DNA of 64,000 nucleotides from Flavonifractor hominis (GCF_040095835.1 NZ_JBBMFT010000004.1:1-64000), one strand, 5' to 3'; positions 1 to 9,700 are shown, numbered from the stretch's first letter. The notes: generated from the sequence alone by a model not told the origin. Made by a program: numbers and translations.

Positions 1-134
1 GACTGAGCGCCCTCCACGCTCCAGGTTACGGTCTGGTCGGGCTCGTTCTCGCCCTCCACCACGGCGTTGAACTGCTGCTCCTTACCCACCTGCACGCTGG
101 CGGTGGCGGGGGAGACGGTCACGCCGGTGACCAC
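1..134 (-). repeat. Big2-domain direct repeat, copy A
   Basis: Aligns without gaps to 7717-7850 with about ten mismatches, five of them clustered. It encodes a Big2 domain (VTGVTVSPATASVQVG ... TVTWSVEGAQ) and may extend past the window edge. Confidence 0.9.
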
Positions 135-3100
135 GGGCTCATCGGCAAAGTCGATGGTGATCAACTTCTCACCGGTGACCCCGGAGCCGTCGTTGGCGGT
201 GGCTACCACCTTGACCACGCCCTCCGCCTCGCCGGCGGTCAGCAGGCCGCTGCCGTCGATGCTGGCCAGCGCGGTGTCGCTGCCGTCCTCGGCGGTCACG
301 GACCAGGTCACGTTCTTGTCCGTGGCGTCCTCCGGCAGTACGGCGGCGCTCATCTGCAGGGTGCCGCCGGCCTCGGTAATGACGTCGGCCGGTGCGCTGA
401 CGGTGATGGACGCCACCTTCACGTCGGTCACGTCCTGCTCGAACACGGCGGTGACGGTGACGTTCTTGGCGGGCATCTGGAAGGTACCTTCCTCGGACAC
501 CGTCACATCCTCGCTGGTCCACTTTACAAAGTGCCAGCCCTCAGCGGCCTGGGCGGTCAGGGTCACAGTGTCCCCCTCGGCGGCCGCGGTGGGCGCGGCG
601 GATGCGTCGCCCTCGCCCTGGGTCTTTACGGTGACGGTGTACTGCTCGGGAGGCACCGGCTCAGTGTTAACCACATCCACACAAATATCGTCGTACCAGA
701 CCGTATTGGCACTACTATTGGGCATACCCAAGGTTACCCGGCCAATGTTCTGAACACCAGAAGTTCCCAAGGGAATATCCTGGGCTACCAGAGTTCCGTC
801 CACCGACACGTCCATATTCCCCGCAGCAAAATCGACATATACGTCAAAGGTATACCAGCGCCCTGTCTCATAAGAGGGCAGCAGCAGGGGCGTGTCGGTC
901 TGGTTCAGCTCCACCTGGCCGGAGGTACGGAAGTCGATCTGGGCCACCTTGCTGCCTGCGGCACTGTAGGCGATAAAGTAGGCACCGGTGCTGGCATCTA
1001 CTTTTATCCGGCCGGAGAAGTGGACCAGGCCCTCGGCGGGAGTCGCCAGCGTGCGGGTGGGCAAGACAGAACCGCCCGAGACGCTGGATGCCTGCACCAG
1101 CTTGGCAGCCATCCCATCCCCGCTGGATTCCGCGGTAAGGGTAATGGCGTCGGGGTTGCGGTTGGGCACATAGGTATCTTTCAGGTCCGTGCCGGCGGAG
1201 AGGTCCTCAAAGGTATCGGCCAGGTAACTCTCCAGCCGGTAGGCAGGCACGGTCACACTGAGGGTAACGCGGCCCACAGTATCGCTGGTCTGCTTTTTCA
1301 CCAGCAGGGTGATATCCACCGACTCCTCCCGACCGGTGGGGGAGATACGGCCGTCTTGGGCAATGATGCTGCCGCCGTCCTCGATCTCCACGCTAAAGCC
1401 AGTCGGCATCTCGGGCAGGGTCAGGAAGAGATCGCCCACGGAAATGTCGTCCAGAACAAGCTCATCCGCAGCGTCCTGGGCAGAATAGCCCGGCACGGTC
1501 ACATTCAGAGCCGTAGTGACCGCCGTGCCCTCCTCGGCAAAGCGTTTCTCCACCTGGAAGACCAGGGTAACCTCTGTGTCCGCGTCAGGAATCTGAATGG
1601 TTCCGTCCAGCGCGATCACTTCGGGCAGGGAGCTGGAGGTAATGCTGATACGGAATCCTTCCGGTACCTGGGGCAATGTTAGCTCCGTGGCACCCCGGGC
1701 GGGAGCGTCCACCTGGGTGATGCTGTCGGCCACATCCTGAGCGGAATAGCCGGCGGGTACCGTGACAGTCAAAGGTGCAGTACGAGCAGTCGTGCCATCG
1801 GAAAGACGTTCCACCTGGAAAGTAAGGGTCACGCTCTGGTCTTCCTTTGTGCGGGTGATGGTGCCGTCCAGGGCGATGACGTCGGGATTGGAGCTCTCAG
1901 CAATGGTGACTGCATAAAGCGCACCCACCTGAGGCAGGGACAGGGTCAAATCGGTATCGCCGATGGGATCCACAGCGGTAATGGTATCGGCCACCTCCTG
2001 AGCGGTAGGCTCCTCAGGAGCAACCGTGCCGTGGATGCTCAGGTTGTCCAGAGTCAGGGTCTGGCCGGAGGCGCGGGTACCGGCCCGGAGAGCGGTGACC
2101 GCGTCGCCCTGGTTGCGGAAGTCCAGGGTGATGGGAGCATTGTCGTCCACCTGGACGGTATACTGCTGGGTGATGGTGTCCAGCGTCAGGGTAATGTGGT
2201 AGGTGCGGCCTGCTTCATAGTTTTCCAGCACGGTGATCATGTTGTTGTTGCCCTGGTCCATGGCCAGGATACCCGTGTCGCGGAAGTCCAGTTGACAGAG
2301 GATGGCACTGCCGTCCTGCACGATGAAGAAGCAGCGTTGGTTGGCCGCAGCCAGGGTCAGGTCGGCCTCCAGGATCATCTGGCCGGCGGTGACGGGCTCC
2401 GACAGGGTATGGGTGGAGTCGCCGTTGCTTCCCGAGACGGAGAGATTCTGCGCTTCTTCGTTCCAGGTGGCGCCGCTCCAGCCGGAGGAGACGTCGGTGG
2501 AGAAGTCCTCGCTCCACAGCAGTTCCGTCTGAGAGCTGCTCTCGGCCACTTTTACGATGGTAGCGGCGGAGAGCACCTTGTCGGCAGTCTCCACAAGGAT
2601 GCGGGTGGTGCCGGCGGATACGCCGGTGACCGTGCCATTCTCATCTACGGTGGCGATAGCTTCGTCAGCACTGCGGTAGGTGAGTTCCGAGACGTCATAG
2701 GGGCTGACGGCGCAGCTGATGGTACCGGTCTCACCCACGCCGATCTGGAGCAGGTCGGTGGCAGTGATGCTGTAGCGCATGTCCTTCATGGCGTCGTCCA
2801 GCGGAGAGCAGTAGACCAGGCCGTTGGAGAGGGAGTCCCGGGTCTTGGCATAGAGGGTGGGGCAGCCCTTATCCTTGTTGTCCTCATAGAACTGCTGCCA
2901 CTCCGCCCACAGCCGCTCATACTCGTCCACCGCCTGCTTCATCTCCGGAGGATAAGCGGTACCGGTCTCGTCAGCCACCTTCTTGGCGGCGGCGGCGATG
3001 TGCATCTGCTCAAAAATACTGAAGAGATAGCGGCCGTACTGGGTGGTCATGATGATGTAGTCCTTCACCGAGGTATCCGAATCGATGAGCTTTTGCTCAT

Positions 3101-4742
3101 ACAGGCTGTCGTCCAAATTCTCGGCGATCTCCACCATCTCGTTCCACAGCTGGACGCACTCGGCCTTTTCGGCCAGCATCTCATCGATGGCGTCGTTTTT
3201 ATAGGCAGAGTTGATGTTGTTCCAGAACGTGGTGGGGTTGATGCCGTCGTCCCGGGTCCACCACACGTCCACATTGTAGGCGCTGGTATCCCGGGCACGG
3301 CCCAGCAGCACCGCACGGGCGGACTTGAGGCACAGAGTGTAGAAACTTTCCGCGTCCTTATCGCCCATGCCAAGCACGTCCTTGGCGTACTGGAGCACCA
3401 GTTCCTTGTCGGTCTTGGAGGTGTCTTTGGCCCACTGGGTGACGACGTAGGCGTTCAGGTCATCCCACATCTCGCTGCCATTGGGCACGGCGATGGACTT
3501 GTCGGTGCGGTCATGGTAGGGGTCGTCCTCGTTGTCGTTGGGGTAGCCGGGACCGTTGATATAGGGACCGGCCCAGCCGCCGCCCCGGGACCAGGTCCAC
3601 ACGCCCTTGATGAGGCTGCCTTCCACGTTGACCACGTCCCGCAGGGACTGGTTCTGGTCAGGGCTCATGGACCACTCGTATTCCTCGTAACCGTTGATGA
3701 CGCCGTCGCCGATGTAGTTGGGATAGGCGCCCTTACCCTCATATTCCCGGGCTGCCTGTACTTCTACAATCTGCTGATGCTTGCCGATGTTCAGGCACTG
3801 GTTGAAGGCAATGGTGCGGTGAAAATCGCCTGCTGTATGTTTGACCGCAAAGTAAAAATTCTCATGCGGCTCCAGCTGATTACTGATGGCCAGGTAGGTA
3901 GCAGGGTTGTTCTGAAATGCGCCGAACCCCCAGGTGCGGTAGATGATTTCCTTGTCCAGCTTCTCGCAGATCTCATCCCGCAGGTACTTCATCAGAATCA
4001 GGTGCGTGGACGCTTCATCCCCCATGATGGGGTTGTTGCCGCTGTGATAGGGGATGCCCCAGCCGGCGCCGGTATAGGTCTCGCCATAGCGGACGTAGAT
4101 GCCGTCCACCAGGGAGTTGCCCTCCGCGTCCACCAGTTCCGTGAACATCTCCTCATACATGTAATCCATGACTGTCTGGGTCTCGGCCTTGCGGATGTCG
4201 ATCTTACCGTCAGTCAGGATATCAGGGCGGTCGGTCTTGAGCTTATTGGGCAGCACAATGATGTCCTGCATGAAGTAGACCTTCTGGCCGCCTTCCTTGG
4301 CCGCCGTATACAGGCGGATCAGGTCGGCCCGCTTCTGCTCCACCCAGGCACGGGACTCGCTGCCAAAGGGGAAGACCTTTTTTTCATTCTGGGCCTGTAC
4401 CTCCGGATCATCCGGGGCAGCCTCATATTCCTCCTGAGTAAGCGTGATGCCGTTAACTTCTTTGTCGTACGTATCCCACAACAGGCCGTACTGGGCGGCC
4501 TCAAACAGCGAGAAGGTCATGCCGTCGTAACCACGGGCGGTCATGAACGCCGGATCGTTGTACATGGACTGATAACCCACCTCGCCCGGATTATCGGTCA
4601 CCATGTCATGGGTAAACAGATCGGTACGGGTAATCTCGTCCGCTGCTTCTGCCGGAGCGGCCCCCGCTGCGGGGAGCACCAGGGAAAGCTGCAACGCCAG
4701 TGCAAGCAGAATTGCCAGGGTACGCCGGATGGGATGCTTCAT
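1..4742 (-). CDS. Giant secreted multidomain protein, GH67-like candidate glycosidase (partial)
   Basis: About 1580 codons are visible; the 3' end lies beyond base 1. ATG at 4742 follows AAGGAGG. Residues 1-30 are a signal peptide. Residues about 35-650 form an enzyme-like module; the stretch with YVRYGETYTGAGWG and then VKHTAGDFHRTIAFNQ ... VEVQAAREYEGKGAYPNY recalls the barrel of GH67 alpha-glucuronidases, which is my inference and not a firm family call. Then follow a Big2 domain (about 655-733), a LamG/concanavalin-like domain (738-903), three tandem atrophied-Ig-like repeats (910-1170), a second LamG-like domain (1172-1363), an InlB-type B repeat (1365-1435) and two Big2 domains to the edge. 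By analogy with the lyase at 6735-12158 the missing end may carry SLH repeats. A role in host or plant glycan attack at the cell surface is inferred. Confidence 0.7.
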   Translation of the reverse strand, partial: MKHPIRRTLAILLALALQLSLVLPAAGAAPAEAADEITRTDLFTHDMVTDNPGEVGYQSMYNDPAFMTARGYDGMTFSLFEAAQYGLLWDTYDKEVNGITLTQEEYEAAPDDPEVQAQNEKKVFPFGSESRAWVEQKRADLIRLYTAAKEGGQKVYFMQDIIVLPNKLKTDRPDILTDGKIDIRKAETQTVMDYMYEEMFTELVDAEGNSLVDGIYVRYGETYTGAGWGIPYHSGNNPIMGDEASTHLILMKYLRDEICEKLDKEIIYRTWGFGAFQNNPATYLAISNQLEPHENFYFAVKHTAGDFHRTIAFNQCLNIGKHQQIVEVQAAREYEGKGAYPNYIGDGVINGYEEYEWSMSPDQNQSLRDVVNVEGSLIKGVWTWSRGGGWAGPYINGPGYPNDNEDDPYHDRTDKSIAVPNGSEMWDDLNAYVVTQWAKDTSKTDKELVLQYAKDVLGMGDKDAESFYTLCLKSARAVLLGRARDTSAYNVDVWWTRDDGINPTTFWNNINSAYKNDAIDEMLAEKAECVQLWNEMVEIAENLDDSLYEQKLIDSDTSVKDYIIMTTQYGRYLFSIFEQMHIAAAAKKVADETGTAYPPEMKQAVDEYERLWAEWQQFYEDNKDKGCPTLYAKTRDSLSNGLVYCSPLDDAMKDMRYSITATDLLQIGVGETGTISCAVSPYDVSELTYRSADEAIATVDENGTVTGVSAGTTRILVETADKVLSAATIVKVAESSSQTELLWSEDFSTDVSSGWSGATWNEEAQNLSVSGSNGDSTHTLSEPVTAGQMILEADLTLAAANQRCFFIVQDGSAILCQLDFRDTGILAMDQGNNNMITVLENYEAGRTYHITLTLDTITQQYTVQVDDNAPITLDFRNQGDAVTALRAGTRASGQTLTLDNLSIHGTVAPEEPTAQEVADTITAVDPIGDTDLTLSLPQVGALYAVTIAESSNPDVIALDGTITRTKEDQSVTLTFQVERLSDGTTARTAPLTVTVPAGYSAQDVADSITQVDAPARGATELTLPQVPEGFRISITSSSLPEVIALDGTIQIPDADTEVTLVFQVEKRFAEEGTAVTTALNVTVPGYSAQDAADELVLDDISVGDLFLTLPEMPTGFSVEIEDGGSIIAQDGRISPTGREESVDITLLVKKQTSDTVGRVTLSVTVPAYRLESYLADTFEDLSAGTDLKDTYVPNRNPDAITLTAESSGDGMAAKLVQASSVSGGSVLPTRTLATPAEGLVHFSGRIKVDASTGAYFIAYSAAGSKVAQIDFRTSGQVELNQTDTPLLLPSYETGRWYTFDVYVDFAAGNMDVSVDGTLVAQDIPLGTSGVQNIGRVTLGMPNSSANTVWYDDICVDVVNTEPVPPEQYTVTVKTQGEGDASAAPTAAAEGDTVTLTAQAAEGWHFVKWTSEDVTVSEEGTFQMPAKNVTVTAVFEQDVTDVKVASITVSAPADVITEAGGTLQMSAAVLPEDATDKNVTWSVTAEDGSDTALASIDGSGLLTAGEAEGVVKVVATANDGSGVTGEKLITIDFADEPVVTGVTVSPATASVQVGKEQQFNAVVEGENEPDQTVTWSVEGAQ

Positions 4743-4826
4743 TGAGAATCCTCCTTCAAACCACATTTTGCCGGGGCGTATTATGCAGGTATTTCCATTT
4801 GCGGGACAACAAAAGTTTCGCGGTTC

Positions 4827-4855
4827 ATCACACTCCTGTTTTATATAATTGTCAA
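4827..4855 (-). promoter_or_regulatory. Candidate promoter for the GH67-like gene
   Basis: On the minus strand TTGACA (4855-4850) is followed after 17 bases by TGTGAT (4832-4827). The -35 is consensus and the -10 weak, so an activator may be needed. It gives a leader of about 80 bases ahead of AAGGAGG. Confidence 0.4.
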
Positions 4856-4966
4856 ATTTTTGCCCATAGACTATTTGGTTTTCTGTGCACTCTCTACTGG
4901 AATTCTACCATTCCTATCAAAACACGTCAATAGTTTCTTTCTATTTTTGTTTAAATCGCAAAATAA

Positions 4967-5002
4967 AACAGCGGACCGCCCCAAAGGGGGCGGTCCGCTG
5001 TT
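4967..5002 (-). terminator. Rho-independent terminator after the holin gene
   Basis: Perfect 16-bp inverted repeat (4967-4982 with 4987-5002, loop of 4) followed on the minus strand by TTTTATTTT. It lies 20 bases beyond the holin stop and isolates the lysis genes from the GH67-like gene. Confidence 0.9.
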
Positions 5003-5022
5003 AACACCTGTTCTGCCGTGTG

Positions 5023-5226
5023 TTACGTTCCGTCCTGGCCGTTTCCCTTGTCTGCGGCGGTCTTCTGCACCTGGGTGCCAAAATAGAACGCGATAATTAC
5101 AGTAAACACTGTAAGAAACTGGTCCACCTGGACCCGTCCCGCCACAGCCAAATAGGAGAAGACGGCAGTGAGGACGATGGTCACGATGCTCTTTACATCT
5201 ATCAGCCGTGCCAATCGTGCCTTCAT
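5023..5226 (-). CDS. Small holin-like membrane protein
   Basis: 67 residues. The ATG at 5226 overlaps the endolysin stop in an ATGA junction, so this start is preferred to the longer in-frame upstream extension. Two hydrophobic segments (about 13-30 and 37-53) are joined by a short loop, with a basic N-terminus (MKARLARLIDVK) and a hydrophilic charged tail, the layout of class II phage holins. Holins make membrane holes through which the endolysin reaches the wall. Position directly after an M15 endolysin supports the call; the exact holin family is not identified. Confidence 0.7.
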   Translation of the reverse strand: MKARLARLIDVKSIVTIVLTAVFSYLAVAGRVQVDQFLTVFTVIIAFYFGTQVQKTAADKGNGQDGT

Positions 5227-5852
5227 ACCGTACCTTCCTTTTCTTCCAGCAGCCCCAGGCGGTCCAGCCACACGATGGCCTGGAGGTTAACATCATAGAC
5301 GCTGACCGCTCCAGTTTCCGGGTCAGCCTGGATCAAACCCTTATGATACGCCTTTTCGGCGCTGGGCCGGGCCCAGTCAGGCATATCCTTAAACCAGTGA
5401 TAAATCTGCACTTCCTCTTCCTCCTCGCTGTGAAGTTGATACAGCGGCATATCCGGCGGATAGTTCCCTGCGCGGATCATGGCGCTGGTATATTTGCCGC
5501 CCTGGCTCCACTGGAGATGAGGCCGGTCAGGGAAACTCTTCCAACGGCCGCCCCACTCAAATCCCACCAATTCTCCCAGCTCTCCGGCCTTTTGGAAAAA
5601 GGTCAGATCGGAATACTCCTTTCCTTTGACATTCTGGCAGAAGTCAAAGGCCAGCCCCGCTTTCTCACCATGAAAGCTGGGAATCGGGGTGGCGGCGGTA
5701 CCCTGCTCGTAGCAGTACCTCTGGTACTCCTCGTCTCGCACTGTGCCTGTCACCAGCACGGCCAGTCCGGCAGCTTTGCACAGCTCCAACCAGGCACGGC
5801 AGTTGGCCGCCACATCGCTCCGCAGGGCATCAATATCCCGGCTGTTTCGCAT
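5223..5852 (-). CDS. Phage-type endolysin, M15 peptidase (L-Ala-D-Glu / D-Ala-D-Ala type)
   Basis: 209 residues, ATG at 5852 after AAAGGAGG. The N-terminal two thirds carry peptidase M15 features: TGTVRDEEYQ, a zinc-ligand-like SFHGEKAGLAFDF (the SxHxxGxAxDF pattern with one residue shifted) and RPHLQW near residue 112, the usual last histidine. Residues about 150-209 form a separate C-terminal segment with an acidic EEEEE linker and an SLH-like pattern (W ... AEKAYHKGLIQ). It cleaves peptide stems of peptidoglycan. No signal peptide is seen, consistent with holin-dependent export. Confidence 0.75.
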   Translation of the reverse strand: MRNSRDIDALRSDVAANCRAWLELCKAAGLAVLVTGTVRDEEYQRYCYEQGTAATPIPSFHGEKAGLAFDFCQNVKGKEYSDLTFFQKAGELGELVGFEWGGRWKSFPDRPHLQWSQGGKYTSAMIRAGNYPPDMPLYQLHSEEEEEVQIYHWFKDMPDWARPSAEKAYHKGLIQADPETGAVSVYDVNLQAIVWLDRLGLLEEKEGTV

Positions 5853-5886
5853 ATTGGATCGCCTCCTTTGCAGACCGGGCCCCGGC

Positions 5887-6024
5887 TTACGCCGTCAAAA
5901 GCCCGGTCAATTCAGTATATTCCTCCCGTGTGAGTTTGTCGGCAGCAAAGAAGATGTCCAGCTTTTCCTCCATCCCCTCGGTGTTGCCCCGCTCGATCAT
6001 CCGCTTGAGTGTCCGATACAGCAT
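5887..6024 (-). CDS. 45-residue phage tail-region protein (XkdX-like size and position)
   Basis: ATG at 6024, one base after the stop of the upstream gene, ending TAA at 5887. The product begins MLYRTLKRMIERGN and is a charged, helical peptide ending in EEYTELTGLL. Small proteins of this kind sit between tail and lysis genes in Firmicute prophages; assignment rests on position and general resemblance, not on a motif. Confidence 0.55.
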   Translation of the reverse strand: MLYRTLKRMIERGNTEGMEEKLDIFFAADKLTREEYTELTGLLTA

Positions 6025-6025
6025 G

Positions 6026-6325
6026 TCAATTTACCCCCAATTCCAGTAGTGTCAGACGGTATTCGTGGTCCACCAGCATAGCGTCCACATCATCCTGCAG
6101 CGTATGCTCGGGTTGGACGGGCTGGGGTGATTGGCCAGGTGTAAAACCGGTCAGTACGCCATCCAGTATCTCTGGCGTACCATACCCACCGCAGGCCCAT
6201 ATGGTTTCCTCCAGGTCCGGCGGGACCGCAACCCAGCCTTCCAACCAGCACTCCGTCCGATGACTTTGCGCCTGGAGTCGGTGCCCGCCATCCGGCTGGG
6301 CTGCTATTTCCATAATGCTCAACAT
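6026..6325 (-). CDS. Phage tail-region accessory protein
   Basis: 99 residues, ATG at 6325 after AAAGGAGGAGG. The central motif WVAVPPDLEETIWACGGYG, then a DGVLTGFTPG stretch with a Pro/Gln-rich linker and an acidic C-terminus, resembles small proteins encoded just before lysis genes in Clostridial prophages. It is the first of four tightly packed genes (tail protein, 45-residue protein, endolysin, holin). No larger tail, capsid, portal or integrase gene is in the window, so this is a remnant or a domesticated cassette. Confidence 0.55.
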   Translation of the reverse strand: MLSIMEIAAQPDGGHRLQAQSHRTECWLEGWVAVPPDLEETIWACGGYGTPEILDGVLTGFTPGQSPQPVQPEHTLQDDVDAMLVDHEYRLTLLELGVN

Positions 6326-6340
6326 ATGCCTCCTCCTTTC

Positions 6341-6368
6341 CGGCGCGCTACAACTGCGCCACTGTACC
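6341..6368 (-). other. tRNA D-arm-like fragment upstream of the phage module
   Basis: Minus-strand GTGGCGCAGTTGTAGCGCGCC (read with its flanks) has the form of tRNA positions 8-27, with GCGC pairing GCGC and the A-G-T-T spacing of a D loop lacking one G. No anticodon or T arm follows; AAAGGAGG of the next gene begins at once. It may be a broken tRNA or attachment scar, or chance. Confidence 0.25.
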
Positions 6369-6415
6369 TTTCTGGGAAATGGGGGCCATGTTGCATGTTT
6401 TCGTGCATAAAAACG

Positions 6416-6456
6416 CCGAAAGACGGGGATGCCGGTCCAGCATCCCCGTCTTTCGG
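6416..6456 (-). terminator. Strong terminator hairpin upstream of the phage module
   Basis: Perfect 17-bp inverted repeat (6416-6432 with 6440-6456, loop of 7), followed on the minus strand by CGTTTTTATGC. It separates the lyase gene and any promoter in 6460-6660 from the phage-type genes. Confidence 0.8.
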
Positions 6457-6671
6457 TGTGTGAACAGAGAGAAGAGAGAAATGAAAAAGGTTTGTCGTGT
6501 ATTGGTCTTCCTGACGATGTTTATTCTACTCGCATCTCTGTGTCCAATGGTGAACGGATTGTGAACAAGAAATAAAAGTATTATAAAGAAATTCAACATT
6601 TTTGGAAAAGATGCTTCCTTTTCGTTTCTTACATGTGGCATCTGGTCTGTATTCCTGCTTCATTCGCAAAC
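6457..6671. other. AT-rich intergenic stretch without a supported gene
   Basis: Holds a minus-strand TATAAT (6585-6580) without a convincing -35. It also holds a plus-strand frame of 27 codons (6481-6564) that reads like a bare signal peptide (MKKVCRVLVFLTMFILLASL) but has only a poor ribosome site. I do not annotate a gene. Confidence 0.5.
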
Positions 6672-6702
6672 GAACGGCCGCCGGAAGTTCCGGCGGCCGT
6701 TC
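6672..6702 (-). terminator. Terminator hairpin after the PL8 lyase
   Basis: 14-bp GC-rich perfect stem (6672-6685 with 6689-6702, loop of 3) 33 bases beyond the lyase stop. The T tract on the minus strand is weak (GTTTGCG), so stem strength is the main evidence. Confidence 0.65.
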
Positions 6703-6734
6703 TGAAGAAAAGGAAAGGAAGAACGCAAAATCAA

Positions 6735-9700
6735 TTATTCCTGGTTCTGGGTAAAGCGCATGAGCATCATGGCTACCTCAGCGCGGCTAGCAGTGCCCTG
6801 GGGATCCAGAACAGAGCCGTTCTTGCCGGTGAGGATGCCCTCAGCCACCGCCCACTCCATGCCCTCCTGTGCCCAGGCGGACACGGAAGCGGCATCGGCA
6901 AAGCCGGTCAGACTGCCCTCAGTGGCGGGGGAGCCGGCGTAGCGGTAGAGCATGACAGCCAGCTGCTCCCGGGTGATGGTGGCCTCGGGGTTGGTGCCGT
7001 CGGTGATGCCCTCGGCTACCGCCCAGGCCATGGCCTTCTCATACCAGGTGGCCCCGCCGGTGGTATCCACGCCATCCAGGCGGGCCAGAACGGTGAAGAA
7101 CATGGCGCGGGTCATCGGCATTTCAGGGGAGAAGGTAGTATCAGAGGTGCCGTTGAACAGGCCCTCGCTCACCACATACTCCACAGCCTCGCTGGCCCAG
7201 TGGGTGGCAGGCACGTCGGAGAAGGTCGGGTTCTCAGGCTCCGTGGGCTCACCGGGATCGGTGGGCTCGGTGGGAGGCGTGGTGTTCTCGTCCTCGGCAT
7301 CGCTGCCATCGTTGTAGGAACCAACCTGCACCAGGCACTCGGCGGTGTAGCCGCCGTCGTTGGTGGTCACGGTGACGGTGGTCATGCCCTCGCCCACTAC
7401 GGTGATGTAGCCCATGTCGTTGACGGTGACCACATTCTCATCGGCACTCGTCCAGGTGACGCCCTTATCGGTGGCATCGCCGGGCTCTACGGTGGCGATG
7501 AGCTGCTCGCCCCGGGGCCCGAAGTTGGAGTAGAGGTACACACTCTCCACATTCAGCTTCACGCCGGAGACCTTCACCGGTGCAGCGGTCACGGCAACCT
7601 GGGCCGCGCCGGAGACAGTGGGATCTTCTGCCGAGGTGGCAATGACGGTAAGGGTCTCGGCGGTCTCATCCTCAGCCACGGTCAGCAGACCGGTGTCGGA
7701 GATGGAAGTGGTCTCAGACTGAGCGCCCTCCACGCTCCAGGTCACGGTCTGGTCGGGCTCGTTCTCACCCTCCACCACGGCGGTGAACTGCTGGGTGGTA
7801 CCCACCTGCACGCTGGCAGTAGCGGGGGAGACGGTCACGCCGGTGACCACAGGGGGCTTTTCCAAACCGGCAAAGGTAATGATGCGGGACTGGCCGCGGC
7901 TGCCGGTCACATCTACCGTCAATACGGTGGACGTCTCGGTCTGCTCCACGCGGATGGTATCATCGCCCGTCAGCACTTCGCCTGTCGGGAAGTCCAGCGT
8001 GATGGTGATGGCTCCTTCCGCCTTGTTGGTCACGTCGGTCACCGACACCACCAGATTGCCGTCGTCATCCGGCCCAAACATCACGCTGGCCGGACGATCG
8101 GCGGAAACCTGCGCCTCCGGGCAGGACCCGGCTGCAAAGAAGTTGGCCGCAGTGATGTCCAGAGTCGTCTCCCGCACGGCATGGATCGTCTCCGTGTTGG
8201 CGAGGATCTCCACATCGGGGGACGCGCTGTAGGCTGCCGTCTCTTCCTCGCTCTTGCCGGGCAGGATCACGTACTGATAGGACGCCCCCTCGGGATTGGT
8301 TCCGTGCTCCAGGTAAATGGTGATAAAGCTGTTGGTCACGTCCTCATCGTAGTAGAACTTCTCGTAGGTGTTCATGAGGGTCCACTTCTGGGTACGGGTC
8401 TCCCGCAGGCCGGTCACATCCGCCCCACCGGGGAACACGTAGCCCACATCGGCCCCTTCCACGTTGCCCTGCATGTGGATGTAATTTACATCCTCATGCA
8501 CGCCGGTAAACTCATCCTCCCGGGCAGGGGTCTCAGGCTGCACGGTCAGCACAGCGTATTCCAGCTTACCGGCGGTATCGTTGCCGCCGCGGGTCCAGCC
8601 ATCGGGAGCCTCGCCGCTCACACCGCTGTCAAAGTCCTCGCTCAGCAGCACCTGCTCGCCGGCAGTAAGGACCAGGTTGTCATAGTAACCGGTACCGGTG
8701 CCGCCGTTGGGCGTACCCAGCAGAATTCCATCGATCTTGGCGTCCGCCATCAGCAAAGCTGCGTTGGTCAGATCCACCGGCTCACCAGTGATATGGTTGG
8801 TGGCATTGGTGATCTGCTTGCCGTCCAGGTAATAGTGAGCCTGCTGGGCGTCCAGATCCACCACCAGCTTCACATGGTGCCACTGGCCCGCCGTCAGCGC
8901 TGCCTGATTGGACACGCCATCCTGGCCGCTGCCGCTGGTAGAGACCCGGTAGGCCAGCGTGTTATCCCGCACGATCAGCTGGGTGACCAGCTGATCTCCC
9001 GAGACGAGGGAGACCGACAGGAAGTTTGCATTATCAGGGAAGTACGCGTCGTACTCCAGGGTCAGAGTGCCGCTGCTCTGCTCAGCAAAGCTCCGGGTGG
9101 CGGAGGTATTTTTCCCCGCCGTATTGGATGCAATCATCAGAGTCTTGTACTCCACCGGGTCAGGCTGCTCAGGGGCCTCGCCCAGCTGTTGTACCTTTCC
9201 GTCCACGGTGACGGTGTTGCTCAGGTCCAGATTTGCTTTGTAGTTTTCCACAATAGTTTCCACCGGATTGCCGCTGGTGGAGGAGATATCGGAGCCCAGA
9301 AGCACCGCTTCATCGTCAAAGAAGAAGTAGGACTTCTTGGAGTGGGCACCGTTGCTGATCTCAAAGGCGGTGGCACCGTACAGGTCAAACAGGTCGGTGC
9401 CGCCTACAATGTCCGAGCCGTTGGTGGCGCCGCTGCGGAAGTTGGAGGACTTGTTGTACCGGTCCACCGTGGTGCCCGGCAGGCGCTGGTGGTCCACCGT
9501 GCCCCAGAAGTTGTCGGCGTATTTTTCCTCGTCGGTGTTGTAGAGGTAGAGCATGCCGTCAGCGGTATGCCACATGTTCTTGCCCTCTTCGTTGACCACC
9601 TCATAAGTCCGGGCGTTCCAGCCGCACATGGCCAGGCCGAACGCATAGTTCTCCGTGTGCTGCACTACCCGGTCCATGCTGGGGAACTTGTAGTAGCCCA

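Noticed and set aside
6481..6564. 27-codon plus-strand frame resembling a bare signal peptide
   Set aside because: Weak ribosome site, no mature domain, and no promoter seen. Kept only as a note in the intergenic entry.
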